Assembly (NCBI GenBank): GCA_017451395.1
Contig: JAFSPR010000098.1
Coordinates: 1 to 64,000, forward strand
From: Bacteroidales bacterium
GTDB lineage: Bacteria > Bacteroidota > Bacteroidia > Bacteroidales > UBA932
Reading direction: 5' to 3'
Length of the DNA stretch: 64,000 bases
The stretch's first letter is position 1. Every line of letters starts with the position of its first letter. Of this stretch, positions 15,483 through 23,810 are shown in pieces. A model generated the notes under the pieces. It ran no database searches and was not told the origin of the DNA. It worked only from the letters and a program-made list of their open reading frames with translations. A program made the position numbers and the translations under genes.

Positions 15483-17049
15483 GAGAGCGGCTCTCATATG
15501 GCTATGGGCGCTGCTCCTTCTCGCCCCCGTCCTCGAGGGGAGGGCGGCGGACCTTTACCGCGTGACAGCCAACAACGTCAATGTACGCTCAGGCCCGGGT
15601 TACAACTATAAGGTCATCGACCACCGGAACGCAGGGGACATTGTGACGGTGCTGAGCATCTACCAGAACGACTGGGCAAGGATACGCTACGGCGCTTCCG
15701 CCTTCGCCTACATCCACATGGGCTACCTCTCCTACAAGGGGCCCGTCCCCGAGGAGCCCCGGGCTGAGGAGCCGAAGGCCGGGAAGACGTCCTGGCGCGA
15801 GACCTTCTCCGTCGGAGGAGATGGGCTGTGGACGCTGGACGGGATATTCCGGATAGTGAGAATCATCGCCCTTATAAGCCTCGGGCTCTGGCTCCTGCTG
15901 TCGGCCTTCGACTCCGACCTCGGGGTGAAGTTCTTCTACCCCTTCGCGGGATATATTCTGGGGTACATCGTGGGATGGGTCCTCGGCTATGCCCACACCT
16001 GGGCGATTATCGGTGAGGGCGGGGGAGTGCTGACCCTTCTCTTCCTCCTCTTCGAGGACGGGATACACATAGGGGACATGTCGGGTTTCCTGAAGGGAGC
16101 ATCCTTCATCGGATGGCAGGTCATCTCCTGGCCCTTCAAGGTGCTGAACCGCCTGCAGTTCTTCCTCTCGAAGCCTTGGCGCTCCGTGATGAAGAGGCAC
16201 TGGGCCGAGGAGTCCCGTAAGCCCGCGCTCAGGACCACACTGTGGGTGCTGCAGTTCCCCTTCTACCTGCTCCTCTTCCCCCTGAGGCTTGTCACTGCAG
16301 CCTATTACAACCTGGTCGCCCACCTTCTCTACGAACTGACCGACTACCTTCTGGAGGTCTTCTCCCCGACGGACTACCAGATGGGGCGGGGCAATGCCGG
16401 GAGGTGGATTCTGTGGTTCCCCCTGCGGGTGGGGTTCTACCTTGTCTATCACTTCGGCCTGACGGTCATAGAGAGCGTCGTCTGGACCGTCATCGATACC
16501 TTCATACCGGCCCTCACACTCTACCACGGCACCAGCGGGATGTCCGCCGAGGAGATGGTCCGGGAGCCCGGCCGCACACGCCAGAGCCGCCGTTATGCCG
16601 TCCGGCAGACCGGGACATGGACGGTCGGGGCTGGTAACTACGCCGGTGACGGCATCTACTTCGGTATTTCCGGCAAGACCCTTAACAACTACCAGAGGGG
16701 GGCGTTCGTCGTGGCGAGGGTGTCCCTTGGGAAGACCATCGACATCCCCCTCATGCCGGCCTCCGTCTACCGGACGGCCGGGCACGAGAACGCCCACGAG
16801 GTGTCGAAATGGGGTATCACCCACGGCTATACCACGGGTGAGTGGTGGAGGGACTACCCGGGCTGGTGGGAGTTCTGCCTCTTCGACCGTCAGAACAGGT
16901 ATAACTACAGCTGGAGGATACGGCCCGTTTATGTCCTCAATTACGAGAACGGCATCATGCAGAGGACCCACCGCGGGATGGCCCACTGGCTCTTCCGTAA
17001 GATGGTCCTGCAGGACATACGGTATAGTCTGACCCACCTGTTCAGTTGA
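15475..17049 (+). CDS. SH3b - transmembrane - PARP-like (H-Y-E) protein
   Basis: 524 residues in this order: signal peptide (1-24, ending EGRAA); bacterial SH3 domain at ~27-88 (VTANNVNVRSGPG); a Pro/Glu-rich linker; about six hydrophobic segments between 120 and 345; PARP-like domain at ~345-515. The latter has His351 in LYHGTSG, Tyr395 in GDGIYFG, and Glu466 in GWWEFCLF, then RIRPVYVLN, paralleling the PARP H-Y-E triad. SH3b domains bind peptidoglycan or proteins outside the membrane, so the protein looks like an envelope sensor with an NAD-using effector domain; which side the effector faces is not decided by sequence alone. It is a paralogue of the upstream gene. Very GC-rich. The PARP assignment is by motif only. 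Confidence 0.68.
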   Translation: MGRRAALIWLWALLLLAPVLEGRAADLYRVTANNVNVRSGPGYNYKVIDHRNAGDIVTVLSIYQNDWARIRYGASAFAYIHMGYLSYKGPVPEEPRAEEPKAGKTSWRETFSVGGDGLWTLDGIFRIVRIIALISLGLWLLLSAFDSDLGVKFFYPFAGYILGYIVGWVLGYAHTWAIIGEGGGVLTLLFLLFEDGIHIGDMSGFLKGASFIGWQVISWPFKVLNRLQFFLSKPWRSVMKRHWAEESRKPALRTTLWVLQFPFYLLLFPLRLVTAAYYNLVAHLLYELTDYLLEVFSPTDYQMGRGNAGRWILWFPLRVGFYLVYHFGLTVIESVVWTVIDTFIPALTLYHGTSGMSAEEMVREPGRTRQSRRYAVRQTGTWTVGAGNYAGDGIYFGISGKTLNNYQRGAFVVARVSLGKTIDIPLMPASVYRTAGHENAHEVSKWGITHGYTTGEWWRDYPGWWEFCLFDRQNRYNYSWRIRPVYVLNYENGIMQRTHRGMAHWLFRKMVLQDIRYSLTHLFS

Positions 17050-17057
17050 TTGAAGGC

Positions 17058-17090
17058 TTTTGCATACTTACGGAAAAACGGATATCTTTG
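17058..17090 (+). promoter_or_regulatory. Promoter of the TPR gene
   Basis: TTTTGC (17058-17063) and TATCTTTG (17083-17090), spaced 19 bp, fit the Bacteroidota -33/-7 pattern. The -7 element ends 5 nt before the ATG. The same promoter is conserved in the remnant at 8822-8854. Confidence 0.7.
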
Positions 17091-17095
17091 TAGCC

Positions 17096-18175
17096 ATGCA
17101 GGAAGAGCCCGTCGTCAATCCCTGGCTGGGAGATCAGATCATTCAGCTGCGTTCCGTGAATACGGACGCGCAGCTCCGGGAGATGTACCGGGCAGCCCAG
17201 AAGGCCGATCCCACGCTGACCTGGATGGACTTCCTCTGCGATACGGCCCTCCATGCCAAGGTCAAGGCGGAGCCCTCTCTCCTTGAACCGAGGGACGGGT
17301 TCGACCTCCCGGTCTTCATCAGGGAGCGCCTCTTCATGAACCAGGTGATGGTCCTTGCGGACCTCGCGCAGCTCACCCGTGAGACTATCGAGGGTATCCC
17401 AGGGTTCACGCGGGAGGAGAAGGACACCCTCTATGCCTTCATGGAAAGGAAGGGTATCCCTGCGAGGAGCTCCTCCAGACCGGTCTTCCTGGTGTTCTAC
17501 ACCGAGGCCCGGGAGGAGTACGAGAAGACCCTATCGCATATCGGCGTCCTCCTTAAGGGGGCCGATGAGATCCTGGAGCATCCCGGCGACACAGTGTTGG
17601 AGGATGCCCTGGAGCAGGCCTGCCTTCTCTACGAGGAGGCCCTGAGGGTGGCAAGGGATGACAGGGTGGATCTTCTCCATTACGAGGGCTACGTGAGGCG
17701 GTACGCCGGTATCCTGACGGACTACTACCAGTTCGGGGACCTCTACAGGGAGAAGGCCGAGCAGTACTCCCTGGAGGATGTGGCCCTCTGCCGGAAGGTC
17801 TTCGGCCCTGACCACGTGAAGACGGGGAAGGCCCTGAGGAAAGCGGCCTCTTATCTTCTACTTATCGACCGCTTCGCCGAGGCCGCAGGGCATTTCCTGT
17901 CATCGGCCGATATAGTGAAGGCAGCGGAGGGGGACTTCAGCCCCGAGGCGGGTGAGGACCTCGAGTCGGCGGCCTTCTGCTATGAGAAGATGGGGATGTA
18001 CCCCCTTGCCCTGGAGCTCTACGGGCAGGCCCTCAATATAAGCCTCATGAACCTTGGGAATGCGAGTATCCACCCGAAGCCGATAATGTACGAGATTTCC
18101 TCGATCTACTACAAGATGGGCGACACCGGGAGTGCCCGCGAGTGGATGGACCGCTATGACTCCTTCCCGGAATGA
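17096..18175 (+). CDS. TPR protein with N-terminal helix-hairpin-helix-like region
   Basis: 359 residues, cytoplasmic (no signal peptide). Residues ~70-122 (MNQVMVLADLAQLTRETIEGI then PGFTREEKDTLYAFMERKG) resemble the HhH fold of the RNA polymerase alpha C-terminal domain. The C-terminal half has three or more TPR-like helical pairs (SYLLLIDRFAEAAGHFLSSA, ESAAFCYEKMGMYPLALELY). These suggest an adaptor linking protein partners, possibly to nucleic acid. I chose the ATG at 17096 because of the promoter 5 nt upstream. A truncated duplicate of its 5' end lies at 8811-8931. It follows the PARP-like genes but has its own promoter. Confidence 0.7.
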   Translation: MQEEPVVNPWLGDQIIQLRSVNTDAQLREMYRAAQKADPTLTWMDFLCDTALHAKVKAEPSLLEPRDGFDLPVFIRERLFMNQVMVLADLAQLTRETIEGIPGFTREEKDTLYAFMERKGIPARSSSRPVFLVFYTEAREEYEKTLSHIGVLLKGADEILEHPGDTVLEDALEQACLLYEEALRVARDDRVDLLHYEGYVRRYAGILTDYYQFGDLYREKAEQYSLEDVALCRKVFGPDHVKTGKALRKAASYLLLIDRFAEAAGHFLSSADIVKAAEGDFSPEAGEDLESAAFCYEKMGMYPLALELYGQALNISLMNLGNASIHPKPIMYEISSIYYKMGDTGSAREWMDRYDSFPE

Positions 18176-18181
18176 CGGTTC

Positions 18182-18397
18182 TCAGCCCATCTCCCTATAG
18201 TCCTCCTCCATATCCCAGTCCCTTTCCTGTTCCACGCCCTCGGCCCGTCGTGGAAGCCCAAGGGAGGGGAGATACCGCCGCGCTCCTTTGGCTTCTATCC
18301 TTGATGCCTTCAGTGTCTCCTGCGCCCGCAAGGGGGCTGCCGACAGCAGAGCTGTCAGCAGCAGGAGTGAAAGGATATGTAACCTCTTGACAGACAT
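18182..18397 (-). CDS. Small exported hypothetical protein, 71 aa
   Basis: A signal peptide (MSVKRLHILSLLLLTALLSA, cleavage near LRAQ) is followed by only ~45 charged residues (ends DMEEDYREMG). No family recognised. The start at 18397 is supported by a -7 element TATTTTTG at 18406-18413, 8 nt upstream. It converges with the TPR gene (6 nt apart), shares its GC-rich composition, and is the last gene inside the island. Confidence 0.55.
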   Translation of the reverse strand: MSVKRLHILSLLLLTALLSAAPLRAQETLKASRIEAKGARRYLPSLGLPRRAEGVEQERDWDMEEDYREMG

Positions 18398-18448
18398 TGA
18401 GGTTACAAAAATATATAATAATAAGGAATAATCCTTCTTTGCGTTTTG

Positions 18449-18462
18449 GGTTTTAAGCGGCG
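18449..18462 (+). repeat. Right copy of 14-bp direct repeat flanking the island
   Basis: Identical to 6044-6057 (GGTTTTAAGCGGCG). It lies between the small exported protein gene and the alcohol dehydrogenase promoter. Confidence 0.45.
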
Positions 18463-18499
18463 GCTGCAGAGAGTATGATGATGTGTCAAAGATAATAAT

Positions 18500-18507
18500 T
18501 ATATTTG
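18500..18507 (+). promoter_or_regulatory. -7 element of the alcohol dehydrogenase gene
   Basis: TATATTTG, 23 nt upstream of the ATG at 18531. Confidence 0.6.
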
Positions 18508-18530
18508 TAATCATTAACAACAGTTTGAAA

Positions 18531-19712
18531 ATGAAAGATTTTGTCTACTTTGCACCCACGGAGGTGGTTTTTGGAAAAAAGTCTGAAGAACAGATGGCCT
18601 CGCTTGTGAAGAAGTACGGCGGCCATAAGGTCCTTGTCCATTACGGCGGAGGCAGCGCAAAGCGTTCCGGCCTTCTGGATAAAACAATCGGCCTGCTGAA
18701 CGGCTCCGGTATCCAAACCGTGCTACTGGGCGGCGTGGTGCCGAACCCACGCCTGTCCCTGGTGCGTGAAGGCATAGACCTGTGCAAGAGGGAAGGAGTG
18801 GACTTCATCCTTTCCGTGGGCGGAGGCTCCGTGATAGATTCGGCCAAGGCAATCGCATACGGAGTGCGTTATGACGGCGATGTATGGGACCTTTTCATTG
18901 GAAAGGGAGAATGCTATGAGTGCCTTCCCATGGGCTGTGTCCTCACTATCCCCGCTGCTGGCTCGGAGATGAGCAGCGGCACCGTGATAACCAACGAGGA
19001 CGGAAACCTCAAGCGTGATTACGGCAATGAATACTGCCGTCAGAAATTTGCCATAATGAACCCTGAGCGCACATTTACCCTGCCTGCATATCAGACCGCG
19101 GCCGGCGTGACGGATATGATTATGCACACTATGGAGCGGTATTTCTCTCATGACGACGATATGACCCTCACTGACGCTGTGGCAGAGGCCCTTATGCGCA
19201 CAATGATGGATGAGGTGTTCAACGTCCTTAAGGACCCTTCAGATTACCGTGCCCGCGCCCAGATAATGTGGGGCGGCACCCTTGCCCACAACGACATCAC
19301 CGGCTGCGGAACCACGTCCGACTGGGCCACCCACCAGCTTGAGCACGAACTGAGCGGTATGTTTGACGTTACTCACGGTGCCGGCCTGGCCGCCATCTGG
19401 CCATCCTGGGCGCGCTATGTTTATAAGGAGAATGTGAGCCGTTTCGTTCGTTTCGCCGTGAACGTGATGGGCGTAACCAATGACTTCACGGACCCGGAAG
19501 GAACCGCCCTCAGGGGCATAGAGGCAATGGAGCGTTTCTATCACGCGATAGGAATGCCTGTCAGTATCAAGGAACTTATCGGCAGGGAAATCTCTGATGA
19601 GGAAATAGAGGAACTTGCCCTTAAGTGCAGTTGGTTCGGGAAGAGCACCCAGGGCCGCTTCAAAGTTCTTTCTCAGGCCGATATGGCAGCCATTTACCGT
19701 ATGGCAAGATAA
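18531..19712 (+). CDS. Iron-containing alcohol dehydrogenase (butanol dehydrogenase-like)
   Basis: 393 residues, family III metal-dependent alcohol dehydrogenase. The NAD(P)-binding GGGSVIDSAKAIAYG motif lies near residue 100. The metal site is formed by Asp in AAGVTDMIMHTMERYF and by His residues in WATHQLEHELSG and FDVTHGAGLAAIWPSW. It is most like the YqhD/BdhA subgroup, which reduces aldehydes with NADPH during fermentation or detoxification. It stands alone with its own promoter; valS downstream has a separate one. It is the first core-like gene to the right of the island. Confidence 0.9.
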   Translation: MKDFVYFAPTEVVFGKKSEEQMASLVKKYGGHKVLVHYGGGSAKRSGLLDKTIGLLNGSGIQTVLLGGVVPNPRLSLVREGIDLCKREGVDFILSVGGGSVIDSAKAIAYGVRYDGDVWDLFIGKGECYECLPMGCVLTIPAAGSEMSSGTVITNEDGNLKRDYGNEYCRQKFAIMNPERTFTLPAYQTAAGVTDMIMHTMERYFSHDDDMTLTDAVAEALMRTMMDEVFNVLKDPSDYRARAQIMWGGTLAHNDITGCGTTSDWATHQLEHELSGMFDVTHGAGLAAIWPSWARYVYKENVSRFVRFAVNVMGVTNDFTDPEGTALRGIEAMERFYHAIGMPVSIKELIGREISDEEIEELALKCSWFGKSTQGRFKVLSQADMAAIYRMAR

Positions 19713-19746
19713 CGGGCTGCCACTTGTAATCCACGAAAAAAAACGT

Positions 19747-19754
19747 TATTTTTG
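19747..19754 (+). promoter_or_regulatory. -7 element of valS operon
   Basis: TATTTTTG, giving a predicted leader of about 38 nt. That leader contains the two-codon frame ATG-AAA-TGA (19792-19800), whose stop overlaps the valS start codon (19797-19799). Confidence 0.6.
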
Positions 19755-19796
19755 TAGGATAATAGGAATAACGTATAACATTTATACTTTCATGAA

Positions 19797-22448
19797 ATGA
19801 AAGAACTTGCCGCAAAGTACAGCGCAGCGCAGGTGGAGGACAAGTGGTATGCCTATTGGCTGGACCATAAGTTCTTCCATAGCGAACCTAATGAAAAACA
19901 GCCTTATACCATAGTGATTCCGCCGCCCAACGTGACGGGAATCCTACATATGGGCCACGTGCTCAACAACACCCTCAACGACGTCCTTATCCGCAAAGCG
20001 CGTATGGACGGCAAGAACGCCTGCTGGGTGCCCGGCACGGACCACGCCTCAATTGCCACCGAATCCAAGGTGGTGGCAAAACTGAAGGCAATGGGTATTA
20101 ATAAGGAGGATATCGGCCGTGAGGAGTTCCTCAGGCATGCCTGGGAATGGAAGGAGGAGCACGGAGGAATCATCCTCCAGCAACTCCGTAAACTTGGCTG
20201 CTCCTGCGACTGGGACCGCACCCGCTTTACCATGGAGCCCGCCCTCAGCGAGGCAGTTATCAATACCTTCGTGTATTTCTACAAGAAGGGTTGGATCTAC
20301 AAGGGCGTACGTATGGTAAACTGGGACCCCGAGGCCCTTACCGCCGTGAGCGATGACGAGGTAATCCACAAGGACACCAAGAGCCATTTCTATCATCTGA
20401 GGTACTATATTTCAGACGGCAACGGAAACCCCACTGACAAGTTTCTTGTCATAGCCACAACGCGTCCTGAGACCATTATGGCCGATGCCGCAATATGCGT
20501 GAACCCCAAGGACGAGCGTCATTTCTGGCTAAAGGGGAAGAAGGTCCTTATCCCGCTCATCAACCGTGAGATTCCCGTGATTGAGGACGATTACGTGGAG
20601 ATGGACTTTGGAACCGGCTGCCTTAAGGTTACCCCCGCCCACGATGTCCACGACTACGAAATAGGCCTCAGGCATAACCTCCCCGTGCTGGAAATCATAG
20701 ACGACCACGGTAAACTCAACGAGAAAGCCCAGATCCTTGTGGGCGAAGACCGTTTTGTAGCCCGTAAGAAGATAGTGAAGATGCTTCAGGAGGCCGGAAA
20801 CCTTGTGAAGGTTGAGGATTACACCAGCCCCGTGGGATATTCAGAGCGCACGGACGCCGTCATTGAACCCAAGCTCAGCGCGCAGTGGTTCCTCAGGATG
20901 GAGGATCTTGCAAAGACCGCCCTTGAAACCGTTGAGAGCGGCCGCACCAAGTTCATCCCTGAGAAATACGTGAACACCTACCGCCACTGGATGGAGAACG
21001 CCCGTGACTGGTGCATCTCCCGTCAACTTTGGTGGGGTCAGCGCATCCCCGCATACTATCTTCCTGACGGTTCATACGTGGTTGAGGCCACCCCTGAGGC
21101 AGCCCTGAAGGCCGCCCAGGCCATAAATCCCGCCCTGACCATGCAGGATCTCAAGCAGGACGAGGACGTGCTTGACACCTGGTTCAGTTCCTGGCTTTGG
21201 CCCATCTCCGTCTTTGACCCTGAAAAGCCCGGCCATCCTGACCACAAGCCCAACAGGGACCTTTCCTACTATTATCCCACCAACGACCTCGTGACCGGCC
21301 CGGACATCATCTTCTTCTGGGTGGCCCGTATGATTATGGCCGGTGAGGAGTTTATGGGCAGGGAACCCTTCTCAAACGTGTATTTCACCGGCATCGTGAG
21401 GGATAAGATCGGCCGTAAGATGTCAAAGACCCTTGGCAACAGCCCCAACCCTCTTGACCTCATTGAGAAATACGGGGCCGATGCAGTGAGGATAGGTATG
21501 CTCCTTTGCTCCAGCGCCGGCAACGACATCTTCTACGACGAAGCCCAGATCCAGCAGGGCGCCGCATTCTGCAACAAGATATGGAACAGTTACCGTCTTG
21601 TGAAAGGCTGGGAGGTGGACGCCTCCGCAGTTCAGGGAGCATCGGCCCGCCTTGCGGTTGAATGGTTTGCCGCAAAACTTTCAGACACTGTGGCCGCGGT
21701 AGAGGACCATTACTCCAAATTCCGCATCTCTGATGCCCTGATGACCATCTATAAACTCTTCTGGGACGACTACTGCTCCTGGTATCTTGAGGCCATCAAG
21801 CCCGCATACGGACAGCCTATAGACCCCGCAACCAAGAAGGCTACGCTGGAATTCTTTGAGGCTCTCCTTAAACTCATCCATCCCGTCATGCCCTTCATCA
21901 CGGAGGAACTCTGGCAGGACATCGCGGAGCGTAAGGAAGGGGAGACCATCATGTATGCTCCCACTCCCAAGGCCCAGGCCTTTGACCCTAAGGTGCTTGA
22001 GAACTTTGCTCTGGCCCAGGAGGCCGTGAATGGCGTCCGTGGCGTACGCAGCCAGCGTAACATCGCCCCCAAGGAGGTCCTGAAACTCCACATCAAAGGT
22101 GCAGGATTCCCTCAGGCGGTGATTCCCGTTGTGGAGAAACTTGCAAACGCAGAGGTCTCCATAGTGGATGCATTCGGCACCCAGGGCGTAGGCTTTATGG
22201 TGCGTACCATAGAGATGCAGGTGGAAATGGAAGGCCTCATCAACGTGGAAGAGGAACTGGACAAGGCCCGCAAGGAACTGGAGCACCAGGAGAAATTCCT
22301 TGCAGGCGTCAGGGCAAAACTCTCCAACGAGCGTTTTGTGAATAACGCCCCTGCAGCCGTGGTAGAGGTTGAGAGAAAGAAGGAGGCCGATTCCCTTTCT
22401 AAGATTGAAAGCCTGAAGGCAAAGATAGAGGCCCTCAAAAACAACTAG
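19797..22448 (+). CDS. valS: Valyl-tRNA synthetase
   Basis: 883 residues, class I synthetase that charges tRNA-Val. The catalytic signatures are HMGH (in NVTGILHMGHVLNN) and KMSKT (in IGRKMSKTLGN). The CP1 editing domain between them has TTRPETIMAD. The C-terminus is a coiled coil (LDKARKELEHQEKFLAGVRA) of the ValS arm type. The length is usual. It heads a seven-gene block on the plus strand (valS to the M19 dipeptidase) with gaps of a few nt. Confidence 0.97.
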   Translation: MKELAAKYSAAQVEDKWYAYWLDHKFFHSEPNEKQPYTIVIPPPNVTGILHMGHVLNNTLNDVLIRKARMDGKNACWVPGTDHASIATESKVVAKLKAMGINKEDIGREEFLRHAWEWKEEHGGIILQQLRKLGCSCDWDRTRFTMEPALSEAVINTFVYFYKKGWIYKGVRMVNWDPEALTAVSDDEVIHKDTKSHFYHLRYYISDGNGNPTDKFLVIATTRPETIMADAAICVNPKDERHFWLKGKKVLIPLINREIPVIEDDYVEMDFGTGCLKVTPAHDVHDYEIGLRHNLPVLEIIDDHGKLNEKAQILVGEDRFVARKKIVKMLQEAGNLVKVEDYTSPVGYSERTDAVIEPKLSAQWFLRMEDLAKTALETVESGRTKFIPEKYVNTYRHWMENARDWCISRQLWWGQRIPAYYLPDGSYVVEATPEAALKAAQAINPALTMQDLKQDEDVLDTWFSSWLWPISVFDPEKPGHPDHKPNRDLSYYYPTNDLVTGPDIIFFWVARMIMAGEEFMGREPFSNVYFTGIVRDKIGRKMSKTLGNSPNPLDLIEKYGADAVRIGMLLCSSAGNDIFYDEAQIQQGAAFCNKIWNSYRLVKGWEVDASAVQGASARLAVEWFAAKLSDTVAAVEDHYSKFRISDALMTIYKLFWDDYCSWYLEAIKPAYGQPIDPATKKATLEFFEALLKLIHPVMPFITEELWQDIAERKEGETIMYAPTPKAQAFDPKVLENFALAQEAVNGVRGVRSQRNIAPKEVLKLHIKGAGFPQAVIPVVEKLANAEVSIVDAFGTQGVGFMVRTIEMQVEMEGLINVEEELDKARKELEHQEKFLAGVRAKLSNERFVNNAPAAVVEVERKKEADSLSKIESLKAKIEALKNN

Positions 22449-22453
22449 AAGGT

Positions 22454-22873
22454 ATGGCCGTTTTCAAGACAACATTCCCCGTAAGGTACTATGAGACAGA
22501 CCAGATGGCCGTTGTCCACCACTCCAACTATATACGCTATTTTGAACTGGCGCGTGACGAGATGATGGTCCAACTGGGCTTTCCCATTGAAAAGTGCGAG
22601 GCCGAGTTAGGCGTTCTGGTACCCATAGTATCCGTAGAATGCCATTTCAGGCATCCTGCAAGGATGGGTGATGTCCTCACGGCATCGGCCCAGGTAGACA
22701 GGGTCCCTATGGCCAAGATGCGTATCCACCAGGAGGTTGTAAACCAGGACGGGGTGCTTTGTGCTGAAGGAGAGGTGGTCCTTGGCTTCCTGGACAGGAA
22801 AACCTTCACCCCGGTGCGCTGCCCGGAGGTGATCTGCGACCTTTTTGAAAAATTCACTCAAAACAACAGTTAA
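22454..22873 (+). CDS. Acyl-CoA thioesterase, YbgC/4HBT hot-dog family
   Basis: 139 residues. The hot-dog fold has the YbgC-type active-site region at the N-terminus ([20 protein letters not shown]), where the Asp is catalytic. Members hydrolyse short-chain or hydroxybenzoyl-type acyl-CoAs. The gene is 5 nt behind valS, and the next start follows its stop by 1 nt. Confidence 0.88.
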   Translation: MAVFKTTFPVRYYETDQMAVVHHSNYIRYFELARDEMMVQLGFPIEKCEAELGVLVPIVSVECHFRHPARMGDVLTASAQVDRVPMAKMRIHQEVVNQDGVLCAEGEVVLGFLDRKTFTPVRCPEVICDLFEKFTQNNS

Positions 22874-22874
22874 T

Positions 22875-23069
22875 ATGCTTCCTCTTGTTATAGGTCATTG
22901 GGAGATTATCGCCATAGTGCTGGTAATCCTTCTCATCTTTGGCGGAAAGAAGATTCCCGAACTTATGAAGGGCCTTGGAAAAGGCGTAAAGAGCTTCAAG
23001 GAAGGGGTGAATGAGGTGGAGAAGGAGATAGAAGATTCTTCCAAGGATAAACCGGAGACCAAGGAATAG
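22875..23069 (+). CDS. tatA: Twin-arginine translocase subunit TatA/TatE
   Basis: 64 residues. An N-terminal transmembrane helix ([17 protein letters not shown]) is followed by the [16 protein letters not shown] hinge and amphipathic helix and a charged tail, the standard TatA form. It builds the Tat export pore with TatC, encoded next. The ATG at 22875 is chosen because the longer frame would overlap the thioesterase gene. Confidence 0.93.
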   Translation: MLPLVIGHWEIIAIVLVILLIFGGKKIPELMKGLGKGVKSFKEGVNEVEKEIEDSSKDKPETKE

Positions 23070-23081
23070 AAAGTGGTTCCC

Positions 23082-23090
23082 GGAGGTGAT
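23082..23090 (+). promoter_or_regulatory. Shine-Dalgarno-like site deciding the tatC start
   Basis: GGAGGTGAT just upstream of the ATG at 23094. Strong purine-rich sites are rare in this window, so it is a useful argument for that start. Confidence 0.45.
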
Positions 23091-23093
23091 GAA

Positions 23094-23810
23094 ATGTCCT
23101 TCTGGGACCACCTTGAGGCACTGAGAGGCACTATCTGGCGCTCAGTGCTGGGTGTGTTGCTCTCTTCGGTTGCGTTCCTGTGCTTCCCCAAGGCGCTTTT
23201 CAGGGCCGTACTTTGGCCTACGCAGCCCGATTTCCCGCTCTACAGGCTTCCGGGCGTAGACTTTTCGATGGAACTTATAAACATCGAACTGTCGGCCCAG
23301 TTCTTTGTCTATCTCAAGGTTTCCGTGCTGTGCGGTCTTGTGGTGGCGTTTCCCTTTGTTATATGGGAGATATGGAAGTTTGTGGCTCCGGCCCTCTATG
23401 AGAACGAGAAAAAGGCGGTGAGGGGAGCATTCTCCCTGTCATCGGCCCTTTTCTATCTTGGTGTAGCGGTGGGATACTTTGTGGTGCTCCCGGTGTGCCT
23501 TATGTTCTTTGTGAACTTCTCCGTGAGCGATGCCATAGTGAACACCATTTCCCTGAGCTCCTACATGTCCCTGTTCACCTCAATGGTCTTTCTCATAGGG
23601 ATACTCTTCGAGTTCCCGTCCGTAATCCTGGCACTGTCTTCCATCGGCGTCATTTCCCGTTCCCAGCTTAAGAGCTGGCGTAAATACGCTATAGTAGTGG
23701 TGCTCATCCTTGCGGCTATCATCACGCCCAGCGACCCTTTCTCCATGTTTGTCCTGGCCATACCCCTGTACGGCCTCTTTGAACTGTCCGTCCTTCTCTG
23801 CAAGAAATGA
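23094..23810 (+). CDS. tatC: Sec-independent protein translocase TatC
   Basis: 238 residues with six membrane helices. Family features include the N-terminal MSFWDHLEALR (SFxDHLxELR motif) and the ALYENEKKAVRG loop. TatC recognises twin-arginine signal peptides. An upstream GTG at 23073 would add 7 residues. The ATG at 23094 fits the family's normal N-terminus and has a purine-rich GGAGGTGAT just before it. Its stop overlaps the ATG of the ABC-F gene (ATGA). Confidence 0.92.
   Translation: MSFWDHLEALRGTIWRSVLGVLLSSVAFLCFPKALFRAVLWPTQPDFPLYRLPGVDFSMELINIELSAQFFVYLKVSVLCGLVVAFPFVIWEIWKFVAPALYENEKKAVRGAFSLSSALFYLGVAVGYFVVLPVCLMFFVNFSVSDAIVNTISLSSYMSLFTSMVFLIGILFEFPSVILALSSIGVISRSQLKSWRKYAIVVVLILAAIITPSDPFSMFVLAIPLYGLFELSVLLCKK

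Larger units (their letters stand above)
6044..18462. other. Putative accessory island of mosaic composition
   Basis: Everything between maf and the alcohol dehydrogenase gene differs from the surrounding core. There are no housekeeping genes apart from a helicase. The outer genes are G/C-rich, the central block (8986-14292) is clearly A/T-richer, and gene remnants are present. A 14-bp direct repeat (GGTTTTAAGCGGCG) occurs at 6044-6057 and 18449-18462, inside the two short intergenic gaps that bound the region. No integrase, transposase or tRNA is visible, so the mobilisation route is unknown. Boundaries and island status are inference. Confidence 0.5.

Noticed and set aside
14418..15497. 359-codon minus-strand frame opposite the first PARP-like gene
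   Set aside because: Same G/C-driven artefact; the sense strand is similar to its paralogue at the protein level.
15589..17037. Long open frame (482 codons) antisense to the SH3/PARP-like gene
   Set aside because: High G/C makes stop codons rare on the opposite strand. The product is Pro/Gly/Glu-rich with no domain, while the sense frame has a signal peptide, SH3b and the H-Y-E motifs.
6044..18462. Prophage or integrative conjugative element
   Set aside because: No integrase, relaxase, structural or lysis genes are present.
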